This document shows positions 7,883-14,407 of a stretch of DNA of 16,898 nucleotides, in pieces. Each line of letters starts with the position of its first letter. Within the stretch, counting starts at the first letter, position 1. The notes under the pieces were generated by a model. The model saw only the letters and a list, made by a program, of their open reading frames with translations, was not told where the DNA came from and made no database searches. Origin of the DNA: DATLZB01 sp035574175 (GTDB lineage Bacteria > Pseudomonadota > Alphaproteobacteria > Rhizobiales > Hyphomicrobiaceae); contig DATLZB010000080.1 in NCBI GenBank assembly GCA_035574175.1, positions 1 to 16,898 of the forward strand, in the 5' to 3' direction. The position numbers were made by a program, and so were the translations under genes.

Positions 7883-8926
7883 ATGACTGCGTCGTGTACC
7901 GTTGCGCTCGACGCCATGGGCGGTGATTTCGGCCCCGAGGTGGTGATCCCGGGCGCCTCCATTTCGCTCGTGCGCCATCCTCAGCTCGAGTTTCTGCTTT
8001 GCGGCGACGAAGGGCGCATCAAGCCGCTGCTTGGCAAGTATCCCGATCTCGCGCGACGTTCGCGGGTTCTGCACACGAGTACCGTGATCGAGATGGATGA
8101 CAAGCCGAGCCAGGCATTGCGCCGCGGCAAGGGCACCAGCATGTGGCGTGCCGTGGAGGCGGTGCAGAGCGGCGAGGCCGCAGTGGTCGTATCAGGCGGC
8201 AACACCGGCGCGCTGATGGCGCTCGCGCGCCTCCTTCTCAAGCCGATCGCCGACATCGAGCGCCCGGCGATTGCCGCGCTCTGGCCGACGGTCAAGAGCG
8301 AGTGCATCGTGCTCGACGTGGGGGCCAACATTGGCGCCTCGGCCCGCCAACTCTGCGATTACGCGCTGATGGGTGCGGCCATGGCGCGTGCTCTCTTCCA
8401 CTTGGAGCGCCCATCGGTTGGTCTCCTCAATGTCGGGGTGGAAGAGATCAAGGGGGTGGAGGAGGTCAAGCAGGCACATGCCTGGCTCAAGGAGATCACC
8501 GACCTGCCAATCGACTACCGTGGCTTCGTAGAGGGGGATGCCATCGGCCAGGGCTCGGTGGACGTGGTCGTCGTCGAAGGCTTTGCTGGCAACATCGCTT
8601 TGAAGACCGCCGAAGGTACCGCCCGCCAGATCGCCCAATATCTTAAGGATGCCATGAGCCGATCGGTGTGGTCACGATTGGGGGCGATGCTGGCGAGCGG
8701 CGCATTTACCGTATTGCGACGGAAGATGGACCCCCGGCGCGTCAACGGCGGTACGTTCCTCGGTCTGAATGGCCTTGCGATCAAAAGTCATGGGGGAACC
8801 GATGCCCTTGGCTTTGCGAGCGCGATCGATCTCGGCTACGACATGGCGGAAAGTCAGCTCCTCGTGCGCCTTGCGGCGGATTTGACGGCCTTCCACGGCA
8901 AGCTCGGGGCTTCGGCCACACCATGA
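7883..8926 (+). CDS. plsX: Phosphate acyltransferase PlsX
   Basis: PlsX converts acyl-ACP to acyl-phosphate, the donor used by PlsY to start phospholipid synthesis; it is a peripheral membrane enzyme. From the ATG at 7883 the protein is 347 residues, the usual size. Motifs are ALDAMGGDFGPE at 8-19, VVSGGNTGALMA at 102-113, VLDVGANIGAS from 143, VEGFAGNIALKTAEG in the middle and IKSHGGTDALGFASAI near the end. The frame is open further upstream with GTG codons at 7871 and 7793, but homologues begin near the sequence TVALDAMGGD, so the extension is probably untranslated. The 174-base gap behind yceD contains no gene and no convincing promoter. fabH follows. Confidence 0.95.
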   Translation: MTASCTVALDAMGGDFGPEVVIPGASISLVRHPQLEFLLCGDEGRIKPLLGKYPDLARRSRVLHTSTVIEMDDKPSQALRRGKGTSMWRAVEAVQSGEAAVVVSGGNTGALMALARLLLKPIADIERPAIAALWPTVKSECIVLDVGANIGASARQLCDYALMGAAMARALFHLERPSVGLLNVGVEEIKGVEEVKQAHAWLKEITDLPIDYRGFVEGDAIGQGSVDVVVVEGFAGNIALKTAEGTARQIAQYLKDAMSRSVWSRLGAMLASGAFTVLRRKMDPRRVNGGTFLGLNGLAIKSHGGTDALGFASAIDLGYDMAESQLLVRLAADLTAFHGKLGASATP

Positions 8927-9017
8927 ACGCTGCGGCGTCGGGCGCTCTGAGACCAGAATGGCGGGTGAGGGGAAGACCGCCAGGAGAATCCGCGCCGATG
9001 ACAGCGAGGGGGAGTCC

Positions 9018-9995
9018 GTGACCGTCATTCGATCGGTGGTTAAGGGGGTTGGGTCTTACCTGCCCAAGCGCGTGCTCACCAACCACGACCTGTCGAAAAT
9101 CGTCGATACCTCTGATGCGTGGATCACGGAGCGCACCGGCATCAAGGCTCGGCACATCGCGGCCGACGGGGAACTCACGTCCGATCTCGGGGTCCGGGCC
9201 TGCCAACGGGCGCTGGAGAACGCTGGACTGTCGTCGGGCGACATTGATCTCGTGATCTGCGCCACCGCCACGCCCGACCGCACGTTTCCCGCCACCGCCG
9301 TTCGCATCCAGTCGCGCCTCGGCATCTCGCGCGGGGCCGCGTTCGACCTTCAGGCGGTATGTTCCGGCTTCGTGTTCGCACTCGCCAGCGCCGACAGCTT
9401 TCTCAAGACCGGTCGGTTTGAGCGGGCCCTGGTAGTCGGCACCGAGACCTTCTCGCGCATTCTCGACTGGCAGGATCGCTCCACCTGCGTGCTGTTCGGC
9501 GACGGTGCGGGCGCGGTGGTGCTCGAGGCCATGCGCCAGGAAGGGACCCGTGACGACCGCGGCATCCTATCGACCAGGCTCCATTCCGACGGCCGCTATG
9601 AGGAGCTGCTCTACGTCGACGGCGGACCTGGATCGACGCGTACAACCGGCCATCTGCGCATGAACGGCCGCGAGGTGTTCCGTCACGCTGTGAACAAGAT
9701 CTCGGACGTCATCGAGGAGACGCTTGCCGAGCACGGGTTCGTGCCCAGCGATGTCGACGTCTACGTTCCGCACCAGGCGAACGCCCGCATCCTGGACGGC
9801 ATCGCCAAAAAGCTGAAGGTCGATCCGGAAAGGATCGTGATGACGCTGTCGCGGCACGGCAATACTTCCGCCGCCTCCATCCCGCTTGCCCTAGACCATG
9901 CGTTGGCGGCCGGGCTTATCGAAGAGGGCAGCCTCGTGCTGATGGAGGCCATGGGCGGCGGGTTCACCTGGGGCGCGGCGCTGGTGCGCTGGTAG
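9018..9995 (+). CDS. fabH: Beta-ketoacyl-ACP synthase III
   Basis: FabH starts fatty acid synthesis by condensing acetyl-CoA (or another short primer) with malonyl-ACP. From the GTG at 9018 it has 325 residues, the normal length. The thiolase-fold triad is present: Cys115 in LQAVCSGF, His252 in PHQAN and Asn282 in HGNTSAAS. DAWITERTGI at 33-42, FGDGAGAVVLE at 160-170 and the closing GGGFTWGAALVRW are also typical. A GAGGGGG ribosome binding site at 9006-9012 lies five bases before the GTG. An in-frame ATG at 8958 would add 20 residues of Arg/Glu-rich sequence not expected in the family. Coupled position behind plsX is conserved across many bacteria. Confidence 0.95.
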   Translation: MTVIRSVVKGVGSYLPKRVLTNHDLSKIVDTSDAWITERTGIKARHIAADGELTSDLGVRACQRALENAGLSSGDIDLVICATATPDRTFPATAVRIQSRLGISRGAAFDLQAVCSGFVFALASADSFLKTGRFERALVVGTETFSRILDWQDRSTCVLFGDGAGAVVLEAMRQEGTRDDRGILSTRLHSDGRYEELLYVDGGPGSTRTTGHLRMNGREVFRHAVNKISDVIEETLAEHGFVPSDVDVYVPHQANARILDGIAKKLKVDPERIVMTLSRHGNTSAASIPLALDHALAAGLIEEGSLVLMEAMGGGFTWGAALVRW

Positions 9996-10033
9996 GCTCT
10001 CGCCTTTTGGAGCCGCTCGTGCGGATGCGGGCG

Positions 10034-10047
10034 GTGGCCAAGGCCAC
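10034..10047 (+). terminator. Perfect hairpin after fabH, possible terminator
   Basis: GTGGCC at 10034-10039 and GGCCAC at 10042-10047 are perfect inverted arms around AA (five pairs with a four-base loop in practice). It lies 38 bases past the fabH stop and before the candidate ihfA promoter. The following bases have no T run, so any termination would be weak or Rho-assisted. Confidence 0.3.
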
Positions 10048-10085
10048 AACGCGACGAAAATCTGTTTGCAATCAGTCTCTTGTCA

Positions 10086-10116
10086 TTGACCCGGCTCGGC
10101 GGCCTCGCTAGCATCC
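10086..10116 (+). promoter_or_regulatory. Candidate promoter for ihfA
   Basis: TTGACC (10086-10091) is separated by 17 bases from TAGCAT (10109-10114). Read against the Caulobacter housekeeping consensus, TTGACCC is followed 14 bases later by GCTAGCAT at 10107-10114, a good fit in spacing and in GCTA. The implied start site is near 10121, giving a leader of about 28 bases. This suggests ihfA is transcribed independently of plsX-fabH. Confidence 0.5.
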
Positions 10117-10148
10117 CACAAGCGCGTGGGACCTGGGGAGGGCGTTTC

Positions 10149-10472
10149 ATGGGTGGCAAAACGTTGACGCGTGCCGATTTGGCAGATGCGCTCGTACAGA
10201 AGGTCGGACTGCCTCGCAACGAGTCGCATGAGATGGTCGAGATGGTCTTGGCCGAGATCTCCAACACGCTCGCCCGTGGCGAAGGCGTGAAGCTGTCCTC
10301 ATTCGGTTCTTTCGGCATCCGCCAGAAGGGCCAACGCATCGGGCGCAATCCCAAGACCGGCAAGGAGGTGCCCATCACGCCGCGCCGCGTTCTCGTGTTC
10401 CGCCCGAGCCACATCATGAAAGACCGGATCAACGGCAAACTGGCGCGACGGCGCGTCAAGGCGGCCGAGTAG
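10149..10472 (+). CDS. ihfA: Integration host factor alpha subunit
   Basis: IhfA dimerises with IhfB to bend DNA sharply at specific sites, shaping promoters and recombination. The 107-residue length is standard. Residues 5-12 begin the usual helix (TLTRADLA), VKLSSFGSF at 47-55 forms the beta turn, and GRNPKTG at 65-71 carries Pro68, the residue expected to intercalate in the DNA minor groove. ITPRRVLVFRPS follows as in IhfA. The ATG at 10149 comes about 10 bases after a GGGGAGG stretch (10134-10140). An in-frame upstream extension to 10080 would overlap the candidate promoter and is not favoured. The next gene, a MerR-type regulator, lies 54 bases downstream, a pairing common in alphaproteobacteria. 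Confidence 0.95.
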   Translation: MGGKTLTRADLADALVQKVGLPRNESHEMVEMVLAEISNTLARGEGVKLSSFGSFGIRQKGQRIGRNPKTGKEVPITPRRVLVFRPSHIMKDRINGKLARRRVKAAE

Positions 10473-10526
10473 CAGCGGAGACGCCTGGAGCGGCATCAGT
10501 TTCAACAGATCGAAGCGAGGACCAAG

Positions 10527-11030
10527 GTGGGCAAGGCGGCCGATGCGTTTCGCACGATCAGCGAGGTGGCTGACGAGCTCGATGTTCAGAAGCACGTCCT
10601 GAGGTTCTGGGAAAACAAGTTTCCCCAGCTTCATCCGATGAAGCGGGGCGGCGGCCGGCGTTACTATCGCCCCGAGGACCTCGATCTGCTGCGCGGAATC
10701 CAGCACCTGCTGCGCAACGAGGGCTATACGATAAAAGGTGTGCAGAAGATCCTGCGCGAGCAGGGCGTGGATGAGGTCAAGCGTTGCTGGCAACGGCCGG
10801 GAGGACTGAGAGGGGGAACAGGCGAGGGCAAGTCGACATCGGCGGGGCGCAAGGGCGCGCGGGGCGAGGCGCGCGGGCGCCCTCATGCTTCAGCCGTTCC
10901 CGATTCCGCCTCGCGGCGCGTGATCGCGGCGGCGATCCGCGAGCTCGAGGTGTGCCGCCGCGTGCTTACCGAATCTACCGCGGGCGGTACGAACCGGCGT
11001 GCGAGCGGCCGCGCGCGCCAGCGCGGATGA
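10527..11030 (+). CDS. MerR family transcriptional regulator
   Basis: Residues 8-84 form a MerR winged helix-turn-helix: FRTISEVADELDVQKHVLRFW places the helix-turn-helix at about 10-29, and GGGRRYYRPEDLDLLRGI at 41-58 the wing and second helix, then GYTIKGVQKIL at 66-76. This form with FWE..FPQ and PMKRGGGRRYY is the one usually found beside ihfA in alphaproteobacteria; its target is unknown to me. From about 92 to 130 the chain becomes a Gly/Arg/Lys-rich linker without clear fold, followed by a helix at 131-148 that may dimerise. No Cys cluster for metal binding is visible. GTG start, with GAGG at 10517-10520 six bases before it. Its stop overlaps the next start (ATGA). Confidence 0.85.
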   Translation: MGKAADAFRTISEVADELDVQKHVLRFWENKFPQLHPMKRGGGRRYYRPEDLDLLRGIQHLLRNEGYTIKGVQKILREQGVDEVKRCWQRPGGLRGGTGEGKSTSAGRKGARGEARGRPHASAVPDSASRRVIAAAIRELEVCRRVLTESTAGGTNRRASGRARQRG

Positions 11031-11776
11031 CAAGCGGACCCGATCCGCGGATCTGGCTGCTCGATCTGGAGCAATTGCGGCCCGCGCTCGAACGCGCCGA
11101 GCAGCGCATGTGCCTGCTGGCCGAGGACGAGCGCGGCGACGGTGCCATGGGCAGCGGCGTCATAGGCCTTAACCGGCGAGCGGTACGCATTGCGCTGCGG
11201 CTCTTGCTTTTGCACGAAGGGGCAGGCGAAGCCGCGCTCGGGCCGCTGCTCCTTGGCCCCGCCGGCAAGCCTTCGCTGGCTGGCACTGACATCGAATTCA
11301 GCGTCTCACACGCAGGCCAGCATGCGCTCATAGCGGTGAGCCGGCACGGACCGGTCGGCGTCGACCTCGAATGCTGGCGCGAGGTGCACATCCACGAGCC
11401 GCGCCGCTCCCAGATCGTGGCGGCGGCCGCTGCCGTAGCATACCAGGCCGAGGATGGTCGGCCGATCCGTGGGGCGTTGGAGCAGGCGCAGGTGCTCGTT
11501 GCCTGGACCCGGCTCGAGGCCTGGGCCAAGGCTCGGGGGTCCGGAATCGGCGTGCTGCTCACGGACCTGGGCCTCGTCGGGCCCGGCTCACGCGCGGTCT
11601 TCCTTGAGGCTGCCGCCGAAAGCGCTCGCCGGCTCGCAGCCCTGGATGGCGTGGCGGTCGCCGATCTTTGCCTGCCGACCGGCCTTTTCGGCGCGGTGGC
11701 GGCGCGCGCCGGCGCACCCATGAGGCCGGCGCTTACGTGCCTCACGGAGAAGGATTGCGCGCCGGCGCCAAGATGA
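11027..11776 (+). CDS. 4'-phosphopantetheinyl transferase superfamily protein (Sfp-type)
   Basis: Enzymes of this family move phosphopantetheine from CoA onto a serine of a carrier protein. The 249-residue protein has GKPSLAG at 80-86, FSVSHAG at 91-97 and VGVDLE at 110-115, with Asp113 and Glu115 as expected magnesium ligands, then WTRLEAWAKARGSGI at 160-174 with Glu164 and Lys168. The usual WxxKE lysine is Leu163 here. Its size and two-half layout point to the Sfp/EntD side rather than the short AcpS. The carrier substrate is not shown; no polyketide, peptide synthetase or acyl carrier gene is in the window. The ATG overlaps the regulator's stop codon, so the two are probably translated together. 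A start further upstream at 10784 overlaps that regulator and is rejected. Confidence 0.8.
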   Translation: MTSGPDPRIWLLDLEQLRPALERAEQRMCLLAEDERGDGAMGSGVIGLNRRAVRIALRLLLLHEGAGEAALGPLLLGPAGKPSLAGTDIEFSVSHAGQHALIAVSRHGPVGVDLECWREVHIHEPRRSQIVAAAAAVAYQAEDGRPIRGALEQAQVLVAWTRLEAWAKARGSGIGVLLTDLGLVGPGSRAVFLEAAAESARRLAALDGVAVADLCLPTGLFGAVAARAGAPMRPALTCLTEKDCAPAPR

Positions 11777-11787
11777 GCCCGATCCCG

Positions 11788-11816
11788 TTGACCTGGCAGT
11801 GGCGGCGGGGCAAAAG
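11788..11816 (+). promoter_or_regulatory. Candidate promoter for tRNA-Pro
   Basis: TTGACC at 11788-11793 is followed after 17 bases by CAAAAG at 11811-11816, ending 11 bases before the tRNA. The -35 box is identical to that of the candidate ihfA promoter. The -10 match is weak, so this rests mostly on the -35 box and its position. Confidence 0.3.
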
Positions 11817-11827
11817 GTCGGAAGGTA

Positions 11828-11905
11828 CGGAGCGTAGCGCAGCCTGGTTAGCGCACCAGTCTGGGGGACTGGGGGTCGGGAGTTCAAATCTCCCCGCTCC
11901 GACCA
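11828..11905 (+). tRNA. tRNA-Pro (anticodon GGG)
   Basis: A complete cloverleaf can be folded by eye. Acceptor arms are CGGAGCG (11828-11834) and CGCTCCG (11895-11901), D stem GCGC/GCGC, anticodon stem CCAGT/ACTGG around the loop CTGGGGG, giving anticodon GGG, and T stem GGGAG/CTCCC around TTCAAAT. The discriminator A is at 11902 and CCA is encoded at 11903-11905. The C1:G72 pair is the usual identity mark of bacterial tRNA-Pro. It reads proline codons CCC and CCU. Confidence 0.97.
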
Positions 11906-11980
11906 ATGAAAATGCAAGCGCAGTTGCAGCGGCCGACCAGCCGGATCGCGGCTTCTGTCGCTGGCAAGTGGACTGCTCCG

Positions 11981-12769
11981 TCAAACGGTAGTGCTGGCGC
12001 TCGCGGTGCCCGACTGGCGGTTGTTGGCGGCGTCCTCCGCGCTCAGCGCCAGGCCGCGGGGCCTTGCCGGCACTAGGCCGCCGAGGGCGGTGGCTGGCGC
12101 AGCCTTGCCGATCGGCGCCGTCAGCTCCTTGCGCGCTTCGACCATGATGACACCGCCGAAGCGGTGCGACAGGCGCGAGCCGATGCGCTCGAAGGCGGTC
12201 GCTGACTTCAGCAGCACCTGTCGCTCGATCGGCGGCACGTAGAGCGCGTTGGTGACGTCGAGCGGCGTGAACAGAGCATCGGCCAGCAGCCTCTGGAGCT
12301 GGCCGCGGCTGTAGGGCCGGCCCTGGCCGAAGGGCGTGGTATCGAGCCGCGCCCACACCCCCGAGCGGTTGGGCACCACGATCAGCAGGCGGCCCTCGGG
12401 CGTGAGTACGCGCCACATCTCGCGCAGCAGTGGCCGGGCGCGCTCGGCAACCTCCAGGCAGTGCACGGCGAGCAGCCGGTTGACCGAGCGGTCAGGTAGC
12501 GGAAGGTGCTCCTCATCGACGAGCACCGTGAGGCTGGGTGCGGTGCTCGGCCACACCAGCGCGCCCTGGCTCGCCGGCATGAACGATCCGATGCGATCGG
12601 CCTCACTACGGAAGGCGCCGAGATAGGGCGAGGAGAAGCCGAGGCCGATCAGCGTCTCGCCGTTAAGCCCACGCCAGCGCGCGCGGATGCGGGCGAGCAG
12701 CAGGCGGCGCACGAGCTGGCCCAGCGGCCGCTGGTAGAAATCGCGGAGGTCGGCTACGGCAAGCTGCAT
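11981..12769 (-). CDS. Class I SAM-dependent methyltransferase (Methyltransf_11-like)
   Basis: The 262-residue product resembles the methyltransferase commonly divergent from gloB in alphaproteobacteria; its substrate is unknown. The nucleotide-binding loop is degenerate, reading LIGLGFSSPYL around residues 41-51 instead of a GxGxG motif. Further motifs are DEEHLPLPDRSVNRLLAVHCLE at about 85-106 (the post-II acidic region), then LREMWRVLTPEGRLLIVVPN, matching the family's beta-4/beta-5 region. RSGVWARLDTTPFGQGRPYS after it is also typical of this subgroup. The last 40 residues are Ala/Gly/Pro-rich and probably unstructured. No signal peptide is seen. Whether it still binds S-adenosylmethionine cannot be settled here. 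Confidence 0.8.
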   Translation of the reverse strand: MQLAVADLRDFYQRPLGQLVRRLLLARIRARWRGLNGETLIGLGFSSPYLGAFRSEADRIGSFMPASQGALVWPSTAPSLTVLVDEEHLPLPDRSVNRLLAVHCLEVAERARPLLREMWRVLTPEGRLLIVVPNRSGVWARLDTTPFGQGRPYSRGQLQRLLADALFTPLDVTNALYVPPIERQVLLKSATAFERIGSRLSHRFGGVIMVEARKELTAPIGKAAPATALGGLVPARPRGLALSAEDAANNRQSGTASASTTV

Positions 12770-12844
12770 CGGGCTGCGATCGTTCTCGCCCCGACGTCCG
12801 GGGTAGCCCTATGATGCACCGAATTTCGGCCAGGGGGCAGACGG

Positions 12845-12873
12845 TTGCAATCGGTTCTCCCGGTGCTAGTTTC
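12845..12873 (+). promoter_or_regulatory. Candidate promoter for gloB
   Basis: TTGCAA at 12845-12850 is followed 14 bases later by GCTAGTTTC at 12865-12873. Spacing and the GCTA core resemble the Caulobacter-type housekeeping promoter and the ihfA candidate above. It lies about 105 bases before gloB inside the 207-base divergent gap with the methyltransferase gene; nothing else clear is seen in that gap apart from a CCCCG-N5-CGGGG inverted repeat at 12789-12803. Confidence 0.35.
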
Positions 12874-12976
12874 GCCCTGATACGTCGTCGACGCCGTTTC
12901 TGCCGAGAGCGGAGCGGGCCATGCGGGCCGTCCTTGGACAGGGTGGGGCGGGCCGCGTCCTCCAGAGGAGCCGGGC

Positions 12977-13747
12977 ATGGCCGATCCCGAGATTCATCAG
13001 TTCATCTGCCTTTCCGACAACTACGGCGTGCTGCTGCGCGAGCCCGGATCGGGCGTCGTCGCCTCCATCGATGCTCCGGAGGCGGAGCAGGTGGCAGCCG
13101 CCCTGGCCGCCAAGGGCTGGCGGCTCACCCACATCCTCACCACCCATCACCATGGGGATCACACCGACGGCAATGCGGCGTTGAAGCGTTCGAGCGGCTG
13201 CACGATCATCGGGCCCAAAGGCGAAGCGGCGCGTATTCCGGAGATCGACAAGACGGTCGGCGAGGGCGACACGTTCATGCTGGGCGGGCTCGAGGTCCGG
13301 GTGCTCGACACACCGGGCCATACCGCCGGACACATCAGCTACTGGCTACCGGATGCAAAAATCGCGTTCGTCGGCGACACGCTGTTCGCCATCGGTTGCG
13401 GCCGGGTCATCGAGGGCACACCGGAGATGATGTGGCGCTCGCTCGCCAAGATCAGGGCGCTGCCGTCGGATACGAGCCTCTACTGCGGCCACGAGTACAC
13501 GCTCGCCAACGCGCGGTTCGCGCTCACCATCGAGCCCGAGAACGCGGCGCTCCAAGCGCGCGCCAAAACGGTCGAGGCGCAACGCAGCAGAGGAGAGATG
13601 ACGCTGCCGACCACGGTGGCGCTCGAGCGCGAGACCAATCCGTTTCTGCGCCCGCAATCGGCGGCCATCCGCAAGCGGCTCGGCCTGGAAAACGCCGAGG
13701 ACTGGCAGGTGTTCGCCGAGATCCGCGAACGCAAGAACCGGAGCTGA
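12977..13747 (+). CDS. gloB: Hydroxyacylglutathione hydrolase (glyoxalase II)
   Basis: GloB hydrolyses S-D-lactoylglutathione to D-lactate and glutathione, the second step of methylglyoxal detoxification. The 256-residue protein is a metallo-beta-lactamase fold enzyme. Metal ligands are visible: TTHHHGDH at 55-62 (His57, His59, Asp61, His62), His115 in TPGHTAGH, Asp134 in FVGDTLF and His172 in CGHEYT. The C-terminal glyoxalase II-specific helical domain includes TLPTTVALERETNPFLR, a segment typical for the family and absent from lactamases. GAGGAG at 12965-12970 lies six bases before the ATG. The next gene starts only six bases after the stop, so they are likely co-transcribed. Confidence 0.95.
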   Translation: MADPEIHQFICLSDNYGVLLREPGSGVVASIDAPEAEQVAAALAAKGWRLTHILTTHHHGDHTDGNAALKRSSGCTIIGPKGEAARIPEIDKTVGEGDTFMLGGLEVRVLDTPGHTAGHISYWLPDAKIAFVGDTLFAIGCGRVIEGTPEMMWRSLAKIRALPSDTSLYCGHEYTLANARFALTIEPENAALQARAKTVEAQRSRGEMTLPTTVALERETNPFLRPQSAAIRKRLGLENAEDWQVFAEIRERKNRS

Positions 13748-13753
13748 GTCGGC

Positions 13754-14188
13754 ATGCGCGGGCTTCACGCGGCCGACATCATCCGCCTGCTCGAGCTTGC
13801 GCCGCATCCTGAGGGCGGACACTACCGCGAGACCTTCCGCGACGCCCGGCAAGCCGGCGACGGGCGTGCCGCCTCGACCGCCATCTATTTCCTTCTGGCA
13901 CAAGGCGAGGTGTCGCGCTGGCACCGGATCGATGCGGTGGAGGTGTGGCACTGGTATGCCGGGGCGCCGCTCGAGTTGTCGATGGCGGTGGACGAGGTCA
14001 ATGTAGAAACGCGCATCCTGGGCAACGATCTGGCCCAGGGTGCCCGCCCGCAGATTGTGGTACCGGCTGGCGTGTGGCAGCGGGCAAGGAGCCTCGGTGA
14101 CTTCACGCTGGCCGGCTGCACCGTCGCTCCAGGCTTCGCGTTCGAGCTCTTCGAGCTGGCCTCACCCGGTTTTTGCCCGGCGCCGTGA
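13754..14188 (+). CDS. Cupin domain protein of the DUF985 (Cupin_5) family
   Basis: The 144-residue protein shows the DUF985 pattern: LELAPHPEGGHYRETFR at about 13-29, then STAIYFLLAQGEVSRWHRIDAVEVWHWYAG around 41-70, and a later VVPAGVWQRARSL. These form a double-stranded beta-helix; His and Glu residues in HRIDAVEVWH could bind a metal or ligand. No enzymatic activity is firmly known to me for this family. The start is six bases behind gloB, suggesting shared expression, but a functional link to methylglyoxal metabolism is only inferred from position. There is no signal peptide, so a cytosolic protein is expected. Confidence 0.82.
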   Translation: MRGLHAADIIRLLELAPHPEGGHYRETFRDARQAGDGRAASTAIYFLLAQGEVSRWHRIDAVEVWHWYAGAPLELSMAVDEVNVETRILGNDLAQGARPQIVVPAGVWQRARSLGDFTLAGCTVAPGFAFELFELASPGFCPAP

Positions 14189-14288
14189 AGGGGACCATTC
14201 GCGGGCTCCCGCGCTCCGTCCTGCACTATTTGTGCCCGCTCGCTCGCCTTTCGCCGAGGCGCGCCGTCCATGCTTATGCGCCCGGGCT

Positions 14289-14296
14289 GCTATAGC
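14289..14296 (+). promoter_or_regulatory. Candidate -10 element upstream of the NYN-domain gene
   Basis: GCTATAGC at 14289-14296 matches seven of eight positions of the Caulobacter-type -10 consensus GCTANAWC. No convincing TTG-type -35 box lies at the expected distance, so it is a half-supported promoter. If used, transcription would start near 14304 and leave a leader of about 100 bases carrying the hairpin at 14369-14399. Confidence 0.3.
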
Positions 14297-14368
14297 CGAT
14301 GTCGGGACGACTCCACTGGGGGCGAAGCCTGGCTGCTCTTGCGGGCGTCCGGCGACTCATGAAGAGTG

Positions 14369-14399
14369 CCCCCGAATCGCGCCATTTGGCGAGCGGGGG
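14369..14399 (+). promoter_or_regulatory. Leader hairpin covering the likely ribosome binding site of the NYN gene
   Basis: CCCCCG (14369-14374) pairs with CGGGGG (14394-14399), and within it CGCCA (14380-14384) pairs with TGGCG (14387-14391) around TT, giving eleven base pairs with a small asymmetric internal loop. The right outer arm holds the only purine-rich stretch ahead of the ATG at 14408, eight bases away. If formed in mRNA, the hairpin would hide the ribosome binding site. Regulation is inferred, not shown. Confidence 0.5.
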
Positions 14400-14407
14400 T
14401 CTCACAC

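Noticed and set aside
11828..11980. tRNA-Pro as an integration site for a mobile element
   Set aside because: No integrase, direct repeat of the tRNA 3' end or foreign-looking genes are seen on either side.
14200..14213. Small hairpin CGCGG-GCTC-CCGCG after the cupin gene
   Set aside because: It has five base pairs in very GC-rich DNA with no T tract, so it is not convincing as a terminator.
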